From Roseobacter sp. (GTDB lineage Bacteria; Pseudomonadota; Alphaproteobacteria; Rhodobacterales; Rhodobacteraceae), in contig DRFG01000064.1 in the NCBI GenBank assembly GCA_011050655.1, forward strand, positions 1 through 37,453: a DNA stretch of 37,453 nucleotides. Direction: 5' to 3'. Within the stretch, counting starts at the first letter, position 1. Every line of letters begins with the position of its first letter. The position numbers and the translations under genes are program-made. Shown here piece by piece: positions 10,026 through 19,085 of this stretch. The notes under the pieces were generated by a model. It saw only the letters and a list, made by a program, of their open reading frames with translations. It was not told the DNA's origin and searched no databases.

Positions 10026-10958
10026 ATGACAATCAACATTCTATTTGCCGCTCGTCCTGAACGCTGGTCTGACTTTGAGGCTCCGCTGCGCAATGCCCTA
10101 GATAGCGCCGGGATAGACGCCACCCTGAGTTTGGAGCTGCCACCCCACGAGGTTGACTATATCGTCTATGCGCCCGACAGCCCACTCCAAGATTTCTCGC
10201 CCTATACGCGCGCCAAAGCAGTCCTGAACCTTTGGGCAGGAGTAGAGAAGATAACGCATAACGAAACGCTCAAGATACCGTTGACCCGCATGGTAGACCC
10301 TGGCCTGACGACAGGAATGGTCGAATGGGTGACAGGCCATGTGCTACGATATCATTTAGGCCTAGATACAGATATCCTCCGCTCGGATTCTCGCTGGGAA
10401 CCGCGAACGCCTCCGCTCGCACATGAGCGAAACGTAACGGTTTTTGGCTTGGGTGCCCTTGGCGCCGCAGTGGCTCAGGTACTGGCCTCGTTTGGGTTCG
10501 ACGTCGCGGGCTGGTCACGCAGCCGCAAAGTTCTTTCCGGCGTTACATGCCATAGCGGGCCCGACGGTTTAAAGGCAGCACTTGCGCGATCAGAAATCGG
10601 AGTATTCCTGCTGCCAGACACATCGGCAACGGCCAATATTGTTAACTCTGAAACGCTGTCTCTCATGCGAAAGGGGGCGCATATTATCAATCCTGGCAGA
10701 GGCACGTTAATCGACGATACTGCTCTTCTCGCGGCGCTGGATGAGGGGCATATCGCACATGCCACCCTCGATGTCTTTCGAATAGAGCCTCTCCCCTCCG
10801 ACCATCCATACTGGTCGCATCCCAAGGTAACCGTAACACCTCACATTGCAGCCGACACCCGCGCTTCCACCGCCGCGAAGATTATCGTCGAAAACATTAT
10901 GCGTGGTGAAACCGGGAAAGGTTTCTTGCACCTGGTCAACCGCGGCCTCGGCTATTGA
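10026..10958 (+). CDS. Glyoxylate/hydroxypyruvate reductase A-like 2-hydroxyacid dehydrogenase
   Basis: VFGLGALGAAVAQVLASFGFDVAGWSRS Rossmann motif, NPGRGTLIDDTALLAALDEGHIAHATLDVF, HPKVTVTPHIAA. About 310 aa, as in GhrA. Confidence 0.85.
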   Translation: MTINILFAARPERWSDFEAPLRNALDSAGIDATLSLELPPHEVDYIVYAPDSPLQDFSPYTRAKAVLNLWAGVEKITHNETLKIPLTRMVDPGLTTGMVEWVTGHVLRYHLGLDTDILRSDSRWEPRTPPLAHERNVTVFGLGALGAAVAQVLASFGFDVAGWSRSRKVLSGVTCHSGPDGLKAALARSEIGVFLLPDTSATANIVNSETLSLMRKGAHIINPGRGTLIDDTALLAALDEGHIAHATLDVFRIEPLPSDHPYWSHPKVTVTPHIAADTRASTAAKIIVENIMRGETGKGFLHLVNRGLGY

Positions 10959-10996
10959 CGCATCAAGCCTAGACTGAGGCGCATTGAGTTTATTTA

Positions 10997-11038
10997 GCAA
11001 AATGAAAAAGGCGCGGCCCGGCTTCAACTTCATTTTGC
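10997..11038. terminator. Bidirectional terminator-like inverted repeat
   Basis: GCAAAATGAA (10997-11006) and TTCATTTTGC (11029-11038), perfect 10-bp arms, between convergent genes. Confidence 0.5.
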
Positions 11039-11040
11039 CT

Positions 11041-11066
11041 TTTAAACTCTCGCCGAAGGCATAAAA
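11041..11066 (-). repeat. Copy 1 of a dispersed 3'-end motif
   Basis: tttaaactCTCGCCGAAGGCATAAAA. The 18-nt core (11049-11066) is identical to 26735-26752. Starts 1 nt after the M3 peptidase stop. Confidence 0.6.
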
Positions 11067-11067
11067 A

Positions 11068-13083
11068 CTAGGCTTGGTTCAGGCCTCTCCCTTTTAACAA
11101 AGCCTCAACACCAGGGAGCCGTCCCCGGAAAGCCCTGTATAAATTTTCCGGGTCAGCGCTATTACCGGCGGATAGGATGTGTCGGTCCAAGGCGTCGGCG
11201 CGCTCCGTGTCGAAGACATTGCCTGTTTCAGTAAATGCAGCGAAGGCATCAGCATCCATAACTTCTGACCACATGTAGCTGTAGTAGCCGCTAGAATATC
11301 CATCCCCTGCGAAAACATGGGCGAATTGCGGCGTCGCATGGCGCATGGTGATCGCGTCAGGCATACCAAGCTCAGCGAGGACCGAACGTTGCTTCGCCAT
11401 GAGATCGTCAGGTAATTCACCGTCATGAAATTCTATATCTACAAATGCAGAAGCAAGGTACTCGACGGTTGCGAAGCCTATATCGAAATTTGACGCCCCA
11501 AGAAGCCTATCAAGTAATTGCTGTGTCATCGCTTCACCCGTGACAGCATGTGTGGCAAAGGTCTGGAGCACCTCAGGCACTTCCAGCCAGTGTTCGAAAA
11601 GCTGACTGGGAAGTTCGACGAAATCTCGTGCCACCGACGTCCCGCTCACGGATTCATATGTCACGTCAGAGAGCATCTGGTGCAGCGCGTGACCGAATTC
11701 GTGAAATAATGTGCGCGCATCGTCGTAAGATAACAGCGCAGGCGCGGCCTTGGCAAAGTTGCAAACGTTTATAACGATAGGAGATTGAGTATGCGGAAAC
11801 TTTGCTTGTGACCGCATCGCCGAACACCATGCGCCCGACCTTTTCGATTCGCGTGCGAAATAGTCACCGATAAAGATCGCGACGTGTTTGCCGTTGCGGG
11901 TTACTTCCCAGGCACGACAATCCGCGTGATACAGCGGAACCTCCAGGCGCGTAAATTCGAGAGAGAACAAGCGGGTGGCGCAGTCAAAGGCCGCGTCAAT
12001 CATTCGGTCCAACTGGAAGTAAGGTTTCAACGCGGCTTCGTCGAGATCATGCTCTGCAACGCGCCGTTTCTGCGCATAGTATCGCCAATCCCACGGGGTG
12101 AGATCGCCGTTCACACCTTCGCCGTGCATCATCTCTGTAAGGACGACCGAGTCGCGTTCGGCCTGCGCCTTTGCTGGCCCCCAGACATCCGTTAGCAACT
12201 GACGCACGGCTGCCGGATTTTTTGCCATTTCTGTTTCCAGCTTATAGGCGGCAAAGTTCTTATAGCCCAATAGTTGGGCACGTTCTTGGCGCAAAGCGAG
12301 GATTTCTGCGGCTATCTCGCGATTATCAGTTTCACCGCCATTTGCACCGCGGGCCTGCCAAGCCAGAAAGGCCTTTTCACGCAGATCTCGGCGCGGCGAA
12401 AATTGCAAGAATGGGACGATCAAAGACCGTGACAATGTGATAACCGGCCCAGTTGATTTCTTTTCCAACCCTGCGCTGCGGGCGGCGTCAATGACGAAGT
12501 CAGGCAAACCCTTTAGGTCGTTTTCGCCAAGTGGCAGATACCATGACCTCTCATCAGCAAGCAGGTTCTGGGAAAACTGTGTGCCCAGCACGGCCAGCCG
12601 GCTTTTGATGGCTTTCATGCGACTGTCGTCCGGCCCTTCCAGTGCGGCACCGGCGCGGACAAAACCTCGGTGAGTAAGCATCAAAACGCGCAACTGTTCT
12701 GGGGAGAGATCGGATTTATCGCGATTTTCCCAAACGGTCGCCACACGCGAAAACAAGGCTTTGTTGCTTGATATAGTTGAAAAATGCGCGGCCAAACGTG
12801 GGGAAAACTCGCGTTGAAGTGCGTCGCGGGTCGGGTTGCTGTCGGCACCTGCAACCGTAAAAAACACGCCAAGCACGCGATCCAACAGGTTGCCTGCTTG
12901 TTCCAGCGCTTCAATGGTGTTGGAAAAAGTCGGATCGAAATCGCAACTTGTTATAGCATCTATTTCGTTGAGGTGACTATCGAGAGCCGCTTCCAGTGCA
13001 GTCTCGAAATCATCATCAGAAATCTGGTCGAACGGCGCAATTTGGAATGGGGTTTCCCAGTCTTGTAGCAGAGGGTTTGTCAT
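11068..13083 (-). CDS. M3 family oligopeptidase / peptidyl-dipeptidase
   Basis: TLFHEFGHALHQML zinc motif and overall M3 architecture. Likely start MTNPLLQDWETPF at 13083. Confidence 0.9.
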   Translation of the reverse strand: MTNPLLQDWETPFQIAPFDQISDDDFETALEAALDSHLNEIDAITSCDFDPTFSNTIEALEQAGNLLDRVLGVFFTVAGADSNPTRDALQREFSPRLAAHFSTISSNKALFSRVATVWENRDKSDLSPEQLRVLMLTHRGFVRAGAALEGPDDSRMKAIKSRLAVLGTQFSQNLLADERSWYLPLGENDLKGLPDFVIDAARSAGLEKKSTGPVITLSRSLIVPFLQFSPRRDLREKAFLAWQARGANGGETDNREIAAEILALRQERAQLLGYKNFAAYKLETEMAKNPAAVRQLLTDVWGPAKAQAERDSVVLTEMMHGEGVNGDLTPWDWRYYAQKRRVAEHDLDEAALKPYFQLDRMIDAAFDCATRLFSLEFTRLEVPLYHADCRAWEVTRNGKHVAIFIGDYFARESKRSGAWCSAMRSQAKFPHTQSPIVINVCNFAKAAPALLSYDDARTLFHEFGHALHQMLSDVTYESVSGTSVARDFVELPSQLFEHWLEVPEVLQTFATHAVTGEAMTQQLLDRLLGASNFDIGFATVEYLASAFVDIEFHDGELPDDLMAKQRSVLAELGMPDAITMRHATPQFAHVFAGDGYSSGYYSYMWSEVMDADAFAAFTETGNVFDTERADALDRHILSAGNSADPENLYRAFRGRLPGVEALLKGRGLNQA

Positions 13084-13285
13084 CGAGCTCTCCTTTGATC
13101 TCAAAGGTAAGTGGCCCGACAGCGGGTTACAATCACCCGTGATGTCCGAATGGGGAGTTTCTATCGGCACCTCGGCAGACCATCAGGCCTAACCCATCCG
13201 TGTTTGCGGCGCAGCGTGTTATATGACAGCGGCGGGTACATTCAGGGATCCTGATTGACCCAGGATCGTCACTTGCAATTTTAGC

Positions 13286-13348
13286 GACCTTGAACTGTGT
13301 AAGGATGTCTTTGTCTCGGCACAGACGTAACTCACACAATTCAAGGTC
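13286..13348 (-). other. Long stem-loop in the DsrE/M3 intergenic region
   Basis: GACCTTGAACTGTGT (13286-13300) / ACACAATTCAAGGTC (13334-13348): 15-bp arms with one mismatch that becomes G-U in the minus-strand RNA. Confidence 0.5.
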
Positions 13349-13362
13349 AGCCAAATCAAAGC

Positions 13363-13794
13363 TTATGGACGCACGTAAGCGTAGCCATCCTCTTGAAGTT
13401 CGATCAAGCGTACAACGCCAGAAGGAACAACCTTTGCTTCTTCCAGCAGCACGACATCATGCCCCGAATTCTTTTTCATGGCTTCCATCGTGTTTGCACA
13501 AGCGGCGAAACTAATGTTGTCCATTTCAAGTGACATTGTCGCAATACGCTGAGCCACGGGGCTTTTTTCAGAAATCAGCATATTTAGCCCGGGGCCATAG
13601 GTGACGACTTCGATGACGACGTCATCGCCTTGGCTTTTATAATAGGCCGAAACATTTGCGGCATTGTTCAACGCCATGTTCATTACCTGCGGGTCATTCT
13701 CATCCACGTGGATAGCAACCTTGTGAGTAACCCCTTCGGCCATCGCTACAATAGGTGCCAAGCTCAGCAAAATGGCCAATACGAATCGTTTCAT
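13363..13794 (-). CDS. DsrE-like periplasmic protein
   Basis: Signal peptide MKRFVLAILLSLAPIVAMAEG, then a DsrE-type domain with VAIHVDENDPQVMNMALNNAANV and a conserved Cys (FAACANTM). Confidence 0.7.
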   Translation of the reverse strand: MKRFVLAILLSLAPIVAMAEGVTHKVAIHVDENDPQVMNMALNNAANVSAYYKSQGDDVVIEVVTYGPGLNMLISEKSPVAQRIATMSLEMDNISFAACANTMEAMKKNSGHDVVLLEEAKVVPSGVVRLIELQEDGYAYVRP

Positions 13795-13853
13795 TTGTTT
13801 CTCCCTGTTAATGTGTTGTTTGATAATAGCGAGTTTTAGCGCGAGGTAACCCG

Positions 13854-14903
13854 TCACTCGATTTCGTTACCACAAATTAGACAATCTTGGCGCGGACTGA
13901 CGGAAATGACACGATTATCGCCATATAAGCCGTCATAGATCAACATTTTACCGCGCAGCGGCGCGCCAGCCCCGGTTATCAGCTTAATTGTTTCAACCGC
14001 CATCATTGCACCTATGACCCCGGGCAGGGGGCCAATAACCCCGGCCTGCGCACACGATGGCGCAAGATGCGGCGCAGGTGCCTGAGGAAAGATACATTGA
14101 TAGCAAGGGGCACCTTTCGCAGGGTGGAATATGCTTAGTTGCCCTTCCCACTGACTTAGCGCGCCAGAGACCAGAGGGATGCCTGCGGTCACGCAGGCCC
14201 GGTTCGCCAAGTAACGTGTGTCGAAATTATCGGTGCCATCCAGCACGATGTCATAATCGGCAAACAGTTCGGCGGCGATGTCTTCGGTAAGACGGCGATG
14301 GTAAGGGCGTACGGTAACAAATGGGTTTTGCGCCTCCATCTCTGTTTGAGCAGAGAACACCTTTGGCGTGCCGATGGCACTATCCTTGTGGATCACCTGC
14401 CGTTGCAGGTTGGCGTTTTCAACGGTGTCGTCGTCGATCACTCCGATCGTTCCAACCCCGGCCGCGGCGAGGTATTGCAGTACCGGAGCCCCAAGACCAC
14501 CGGCACCAATCACCAAGACACGACTGTTCTTCAATGCTTTCTGGCCAGTGCCACCGACTTCGCGCAATACGATGTGGCGGGCATAGCGATTCAGTTCAGT
14601 TTCCGAAAATAGCGGTGCGTCTGAAGGATTTTGCACAACAATTTCAGGTTTAGAGCGCAGCCTAAGCCGGTTGAGGACCCAGCTATACCCAATGACCAAC
14701 AGGACGAAGGCGGTCAACAGCGCCCAAGGCGCTGCGCTGCCTCCGGTCGCCATGCGTAGCGCATTGGTAGACGGAAGCAGCAGATTAAGCCCAATCACGG
14801 CACCAAAGAGCACACCGAGGGCCAAGTACCTGCGATCACGCGATTGGCCCGCCAAAGCCCCCACACCCCAGATCGCCACAGCAAGACCAAGTACAAGTAG
14901 CAT
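13854..14903 (-). CDS. moeB: MoeB/ThiF family adenylyltransferase with N-terminal membrane segments
   Basis: VIGAGGLGAPVLQYLAAAGVGTIGVIDDD, NLQRQVIH, LDGTDNFDTRY, zinc Cys pairs CYQC...CLIC. About 85 hydrophobic N-terminal residues precede the domain. Confidence 0.85.
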   Translation of the reverse strand: MLLVLGLAVAIWGVGALAGQSRDRRYLALGVLFGAVIGLNLLLPSTNALRMATGGSAAPWALLTAFVLLVIGYSWVLNRLRLRSKPEIVVQNPSDAPLFSETELNRYARHIVLREVGGTGQKALKNSRVLVIGAGGLGAPVLQYLAAAGVGTIGVIDDDTVENANLQRQVIHKDSAIGTPKVFSAQTEMEAQNPFVTVRPYHRRLTEDIAAELFADYDIVLDGTDNFDTRYLANRACVTAGIPLVSGALSQWEGQLSIFHPAKGAPCYQCIFPQAPAPHLAPSCAQAGVIGPLPGVIGAMMAVETIKLITGAGAPLRGKMLIYDGLYGDNRVISVSPRQDCLICGNEIE

Positions 14904-15048
14904 TAAGCTCTCGTACCTGCCGCGAGAGAATACAGTTTCAACAGATATTTACGCATATTGCCCGCCTTGTTTTGGATTTAACCAACTTCAGAACGGCAAC
15001 CTACGCATTTTTCGGCGGGCACCAAGCTAAAACGTTCAAAACCGGCGG

Positions 15049-16191
15049 TCAGAACACCCGCTGTCCTGCCGACCATGTTTCTTTCAGTATCGCCAATCCG
15101 TCCAACCGCTTGAAACGGATAATATCCGCCCGCATACCGATCTCGAGGGTCCCTCGATCCCGTAGGCCTGAATGAAGTGCTGGAGCATGTGTCACCGTGG
15201 CTATTCCCCGTGCCAGATTACCCCACAGGTCACCAAGTTGCAGTGCCGCCATCAATAACCCGGCGGGCACGTAATCGGATGACAGGATATCCAGACGATC
15301 AGCTTGCGCGAGGTCTATCGCAGCGACATTTCCTGAATGAGAACCGCCCCTGATCACGTTCGGAGCCCCCATGATGGTCGCGATTCCCATGGCATGGCAG
15401 GTTTGGGCAGCTTCAAGAGTGGTCGGGAATTCGGCCAGTTTAACTCCATGACCGTGGCTTGCATCAACTTGGGCCGCAGTCGTATCGTCGTGGCTGGCAA
15501 GTGCCGCTCCGTAACGCGCCGCCGCAGCAACTGTCGCAGTTTCATGAAGGGTACCGAACTGTTTTTGCAGGCTGTAAAGATAGTCGACATGCGCGGTAAA
15601 CTCAGCCTCGCCATAGCTGTGTTTACCGCGCATGTAGGCTTCGAATTTTGCCAAATCGCGAAATTGGCGTTGTCCCGGCGTGTGATCCATCATCGACACG
15701 ATCCCGATCCGATCCCGCGGCCCAAACTCCGCCAATTCCTCCCCAAGCGTTTCAGAACATATTTCTGCCCGCAAATGGATGTGGTGACTGATCCGCAAGG
15801 CACCGGCATCTCGCATCCAAAGTATTTCATCCGCCATGGCCCGAGCATATCTTTGATATCTATTGCCGTCAGATATGATTGATCCCACCCTGATGGCGTC
15901 GAATACTGTCGTAATACCGGCACCGGCCAGTTCACGGTCATGGGCCAATATGGCGGCGCGGTGCGGCCAGTCTACCTTGGGGCGCGGGGTCATGTGCCGC
16001 TCCAGATTATCGGTATGCAGTTCAACAAGACCGGCAGCGATATAATCCCCCTCCATGTCGTGCGCACCTTCGGGTATGGACGTACCCGTGGCGATGTCAG
16101 CGATCATCCCGTTACGCAGGCGGATCGCGCCTCTCACGACCGTTTCCTTGAGGATCAGCCGGGCGTTGGCAAAAGTAATCTCTTGGGTCAT
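15049..16191 (-). CDS. phnM: Alpha-D-ribose 1-methylphosphonate 5-triphosphate diphosphatase
   Basis: Amidohydrolase-type protein (GLVELHTDNLERHMTPRPKVDWP, LASHDDTT, SSDYVPAGLL) in the C-P lyase operon. Confidence 0.93.
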   Translation of the reverse strand: MTQEITFANARLILKETVVRGAIRLRNGMIADIATGTSIPEGAHDMEGDYIAAGLVELHTDNLERHMTPRPKVDWPHRAAILAHDRELAGAGITTVFDAIRVGSIISDGNRYQRYARAMADEILWMRDAGALRISHHIHLRAEICSETLGEELAEFGPRDRIGIVSMMDHTPGQRQFRDLAKFEAYMRGKHSYGEAEFTAHVDYLYSLQKQFGTLHETATVAAAARYGAALASHDDTTAAQVDASHGHGVKLAEFPTTLEAAQTCHAMGIATIMGAPNVIRGGSHSGNVAAIDLAQADRLDILSSDYVPAGLLMAALQLGDLWGNLARGIATVTHAPALHSGLRDRGTLEIGMRADIIRFKRLDGLAILKETWSAGQRVF

Positions 16192-16763
16192 ATGCAGATC
16201 TTCTGATTAGGAAGCTCGGGATGAAAACCCGAGCCAGAAAGGTAGCGGCCAACCTGTTCGACAGTGCCTATAAGTGGCCCGCTGTTATCGACAGAGTGGT
16301 ACGGAACACCTGTCGGCATGGCGAAATCGGCACGGTGCAATCTGCGAGCAATCTCAGCTGGATCTTCTCTGTTACGTGCTGTCAGGCGTGCGGCCAGAAC
16401 ATCTCGGTCCGCAGTAAGCAGGATCACGCAGAACCTGTCAAAAAGCGTTTGCGCTTGCGGCAGGACCGCCCGCGACAAATTTACAAGGACGTCGCGGCCT
16501 AGTGCAAGATCCGACGCTACTGCCTTCGGGATGCCATAGTGCAACCCGTGTGCGGCCCAGTTAAGGATAAACGCGCCCTCTTGCTCGGCTTTCGCGAACG
16601 CTTTTTCAGTCACGCCATCATAGACCTCTCCGCCTTTTTCGACAGGTCGCGATATCACGCGCCGCGCAATGGTAAATCTCGGATCGGCCTCTGCCAGGGC
16701 TTCCATCACGCTGTCCTTACCGACGCCCGACGGGCCAACAATAGCGATGAACCGTCCAGTCAT
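16188..16763 (-). CDS. phnN: Ribose 1,5-bisphosphate phosphokinase
   Basis: GPSGVGKDSVMEAL P-loop, guanylate kinase-like, within the phn operon. Confidence 0.92.
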   Translation of the reverse strand: MTGRFIAIVGPSGVGKDSVMEALAEADPRFTIARRVISRPVEKGGEVYDGVTEKAFAKAEQEGAFILNWAAHGLHYGIPKAVASDLALGRDVLVNLSRAVLPQAQTLFDRFCVILLTADRDVLAARLTARNREDPAEIARRLHRADFAMPTGVPYHSVDNSGPLIGTVEQVGRYLSGSGFHPELPNQKICI

Positions 16764-17452
16764 GATAACTTATCCGGTGTAAAAGCAGTTACATCGAATT
16801 CCCGGTCGCAAATCTTGTCCCGCGCGGCATGGTCGTGAAATATCCCGATGATAGCCGCGCCCCGCGCCTTGGCTTCTGCAATCATCTCCAGCACTGTAGC
16901 GCGGTTCGTCGGATCAAGGCTGGCTGTTGGTTCGTCCAGCAACAGCGCAGGATACGGATAGGCAAAGCCACGTGCGATGTTCACTCTTTGCTGTTCCCCG
17001 CCCGAGAACGTCGTGGGGCTAAGCCGCCACAATCGTTGGGGTATATTCAGTCTCAATAAAAGCGCTTTTGCCCGTTCCATGGCGAGGTCCCGGTTCGACC
17101 CCGTGACCATCAACGGCTCTGCCACCACATCAAGGGTCGACACCCGCGGCACCACGCGCAGAAACTGGCTGACATAGCCCAAGGTGGTGCGACGCAGGTG
17201 GATCAGCTCTCGGGGCGCGGCGCTGACGATATCCAGATCGCCTACCATGATCTTGCCCGACTGGGTCAGGTAATTGCCGTAAATCATCCGCATTAGGGTC
17301 GATTTACCTGCTCCCGACGCCCCGACCAACGCAACACATTCCCCCGGCGCCACCGACAGCGATGCGTCATGCATGACCGGGATCTCAGCCGCGCCTTGGT
17401 TGTGAAGCGTAAAGGATTTTGATACATTTTCGACAGTGATCATGGGGCTCAC
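16760..17452 (-). CDS. phnL: Phosphonate C-P lyase system ATP-binding protein PhnL
   Basis: Walker A GASGAGKST, signature FSGGEQQRVNIARGF, Walker B LLLDEPTASLD. Operon position. Confidence 0.93.
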   Translation of the reverse strand: MSPMITVENVSKSFTLHNQGAAEIPVMHDASLSVAPGECVALVGASGAGKSTLMRMIYGNYLTQSGKIMVGDLDIVSAAPRELIHLRRTTLGYVSQFLRVVPRVSTLDVVAEPLMVTGSNRDLAMERAKALLLRLNIPQRLWRLSPTTFSGGEQQRVNIARGFAYPYPALLLDEPTASLDPTNRATVLEMIAEAKARGAAIIGIFHDHAARDKICDREFDVTAFTPDKLS

Positions 17453-18219
17453 ACCTGTAGGACAGAGGAAACAAGAAGCTGCGTATAGGCATGCTGCGGA
17501 TCATCCAGCACCTGATCGGTCAAACCGGATTCGATGACATGACCGTCTTTCATGACCATCAGTCGATCCGCCAGCAACCGGACTACCGCAAGATCATGGG
17601 TCACGATAATTGCGCTTAACCCCATTTCTCGCACGAGACCGCGCAGCAAGTCCAACAGCCGCGCCTGCACGCTGACATCCAACCCCCCGGTGGGTTCGTC
17701 CATGAACACCAAACGCGGGCCTGTCACCAGATTGCGTGCGATCTGCAAACGCTGTTGCATCCCGCCAGAAAAGACGGTGGGCCGGTCATCGATCCGATCC
17801 GCGCTGATCTCGACTCGCCCCAACCAGTCGATAGCCTTGGCGCGGATATCGCCGTAGTGCCGGGCGTTTACCGCCATCAACCGTTCGCCTACATTACCGC
17901 CCGCGCTGACATTCATCCGTAAACCATCACGGGCATGCTGATGCACAAATGCCCAATCGGTACGTGACAACATCCGCCGCTCCGGCTCGCTCATCGTGAC
18001 GGTATTGCGTAGGCCCTCGGTGCGGGTGTCAAAACAGACGGCCCCCGCATCTGGCTGCAAATGCCCAGCCAAACAGTTCAGCAAGGTCGACTTCCCCGAC
18101 CCGCTTTCTCCCACGATACCCATCACCTCGCCGGGATACAGATCAAAGGACACATTCGCACAGCCAATCCGCGCGCCATACATCTTGGCGATATTTTCCA
18201 CTTGCAACAAAGGGGTCAT
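17449..18219 (-). CDS. phnK: Phosphonate C-P lyase system ATP-binding protein PhnK
   Basis: Walker A GESGSGKST, FSGGMQQRLQIARNLV, LVFMDEPTGGLDVSVQARLLDLLR. Start at MTPLLQVENIAK. Confidence 0.93.
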   Translation of the reverse strand: MTPLLQVENIAKMYGARIGCANVSFDLYPGEVMGIVGESGSGKSTLLNCLAGHLQPDAGAVCFDTRTEGLRNTVTMSEPERRMLSRTDWAFVHQHARDGLRMNVSAGGNVGERLMAVNARHYGDIRAKAIDWLGRVEISADRIDDRPTVFSGGMQQRLQIARNLVTGPRLVFMDEPTGGLDVSVQARLLDLLRGLVREMGLSAIIVTHDLAVVRLLADRLMVMKDGHVIESGLTDQVLDDPQHAYTQLLVSSVLQV

Positions 18220-19085
18220 GCCGCGTCCTCCGCCAGTGCCGCAGCCTGTGCGCCAACATGGCCTGCCACGCGGCGGGTGCCGCAATAGTCAGTGTCTGAA
18301 CACATGAACATTCTCCCGCCAGCATCATCCATAATCAGCTCGTCCAGATAGCTGTCTGTGGCCCCACAAAGATCACAGGCGTGATCGGCTTTCGTCGGCG
18401 CGAACGGGTAATCGTCGAAATCCAAACTGACCACCTGCGTGTAAGGTGGTACCGCATAGATCCGCTGTTCGCGTCCGGCCCCAAACAGTTGAACCCCCGC
18501 CATTTCCAGCTTGGGGTTGTCGAATTTGGGGATAGGCGACGGATCCATGACATAGCGCCCCTCGACCTTGACCGGATAGGCATATGCGGTGGCAATGGTG
18601 CCATGCTGGCTGATGTCTTCGTAAAGCTTCACATGCATAAGCCCGTATTCCTCAAGGCTGTGCATCTTGCGGGTCTCCACCTCGGATGGTTCCAAAAAGC
18701 GCAGAGGTTCAGGGATCGGCACCTGATAGACCAGTATCTGATCCTCGCGCAGCGGCAGCTCCGGAATCCGGTGACGGGTCTGGATCACGCTCGCCTCTGC
18801 CGTGGCTTCAGTCACGGCAACGCCTGCGGTCTTTTCAAAGAACCGCCTGATCGACACGGCGTTGGTCGTATCGTCCGCACCCTGGTCGATCACCTTGAAC
18901 CGATCTTCGGGCGTCAGCACGGCAGCAGACACCTGCACCCCTCCCGTCCCCCAGCCATAGGGCATCGGCATTTCACGGCTGGCAAAAGGCACCTGGTACC
19001 CAGGAATGGCCAACCCCTTCAGGATCGCACGGCGGATCATCCTTTTGGTCTGTTCGTCCAAATAAGCGAAGTTATAGTCGGTCAT
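18216..19085 (-). CDS. phnJ: C-P lyase PhnJ (radical SAM)
   Basis: ADHACDLCGATDSYLDELIMDDAGGRMFMCSDTDYCGTRR Cys motif, YAYLDEQTKRMIRRAILKGLAIPGYQVPF-like N-terminus. Confidence 0.96.
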   Translation of the reverse strand: MTDYNFAYLDEQTKRMIRRAILKGLAIPGYQVPFASREMPMPYGWGTGGVQVSAAVLTPEDRFKVIDQGADDTTNAVSIRRFFEKTAGVAVTEATAEASVIQTRHRIPELPLREDQILVYQVPIPEPLRFLEPSEVETRKMHSLEEYGLMHVKLYEDISQHGTIATAYAYPVKVEGRYVMDPSPIPKFDNPKLEMAGVQLFGAGREQRIYAVPPYTQVVSLDFDDYPFAPTKADHACDLCGATDSYLDELIMDDAGGRMFMCSDTDYCGTRRVAGHVGAQAAALAEDAA

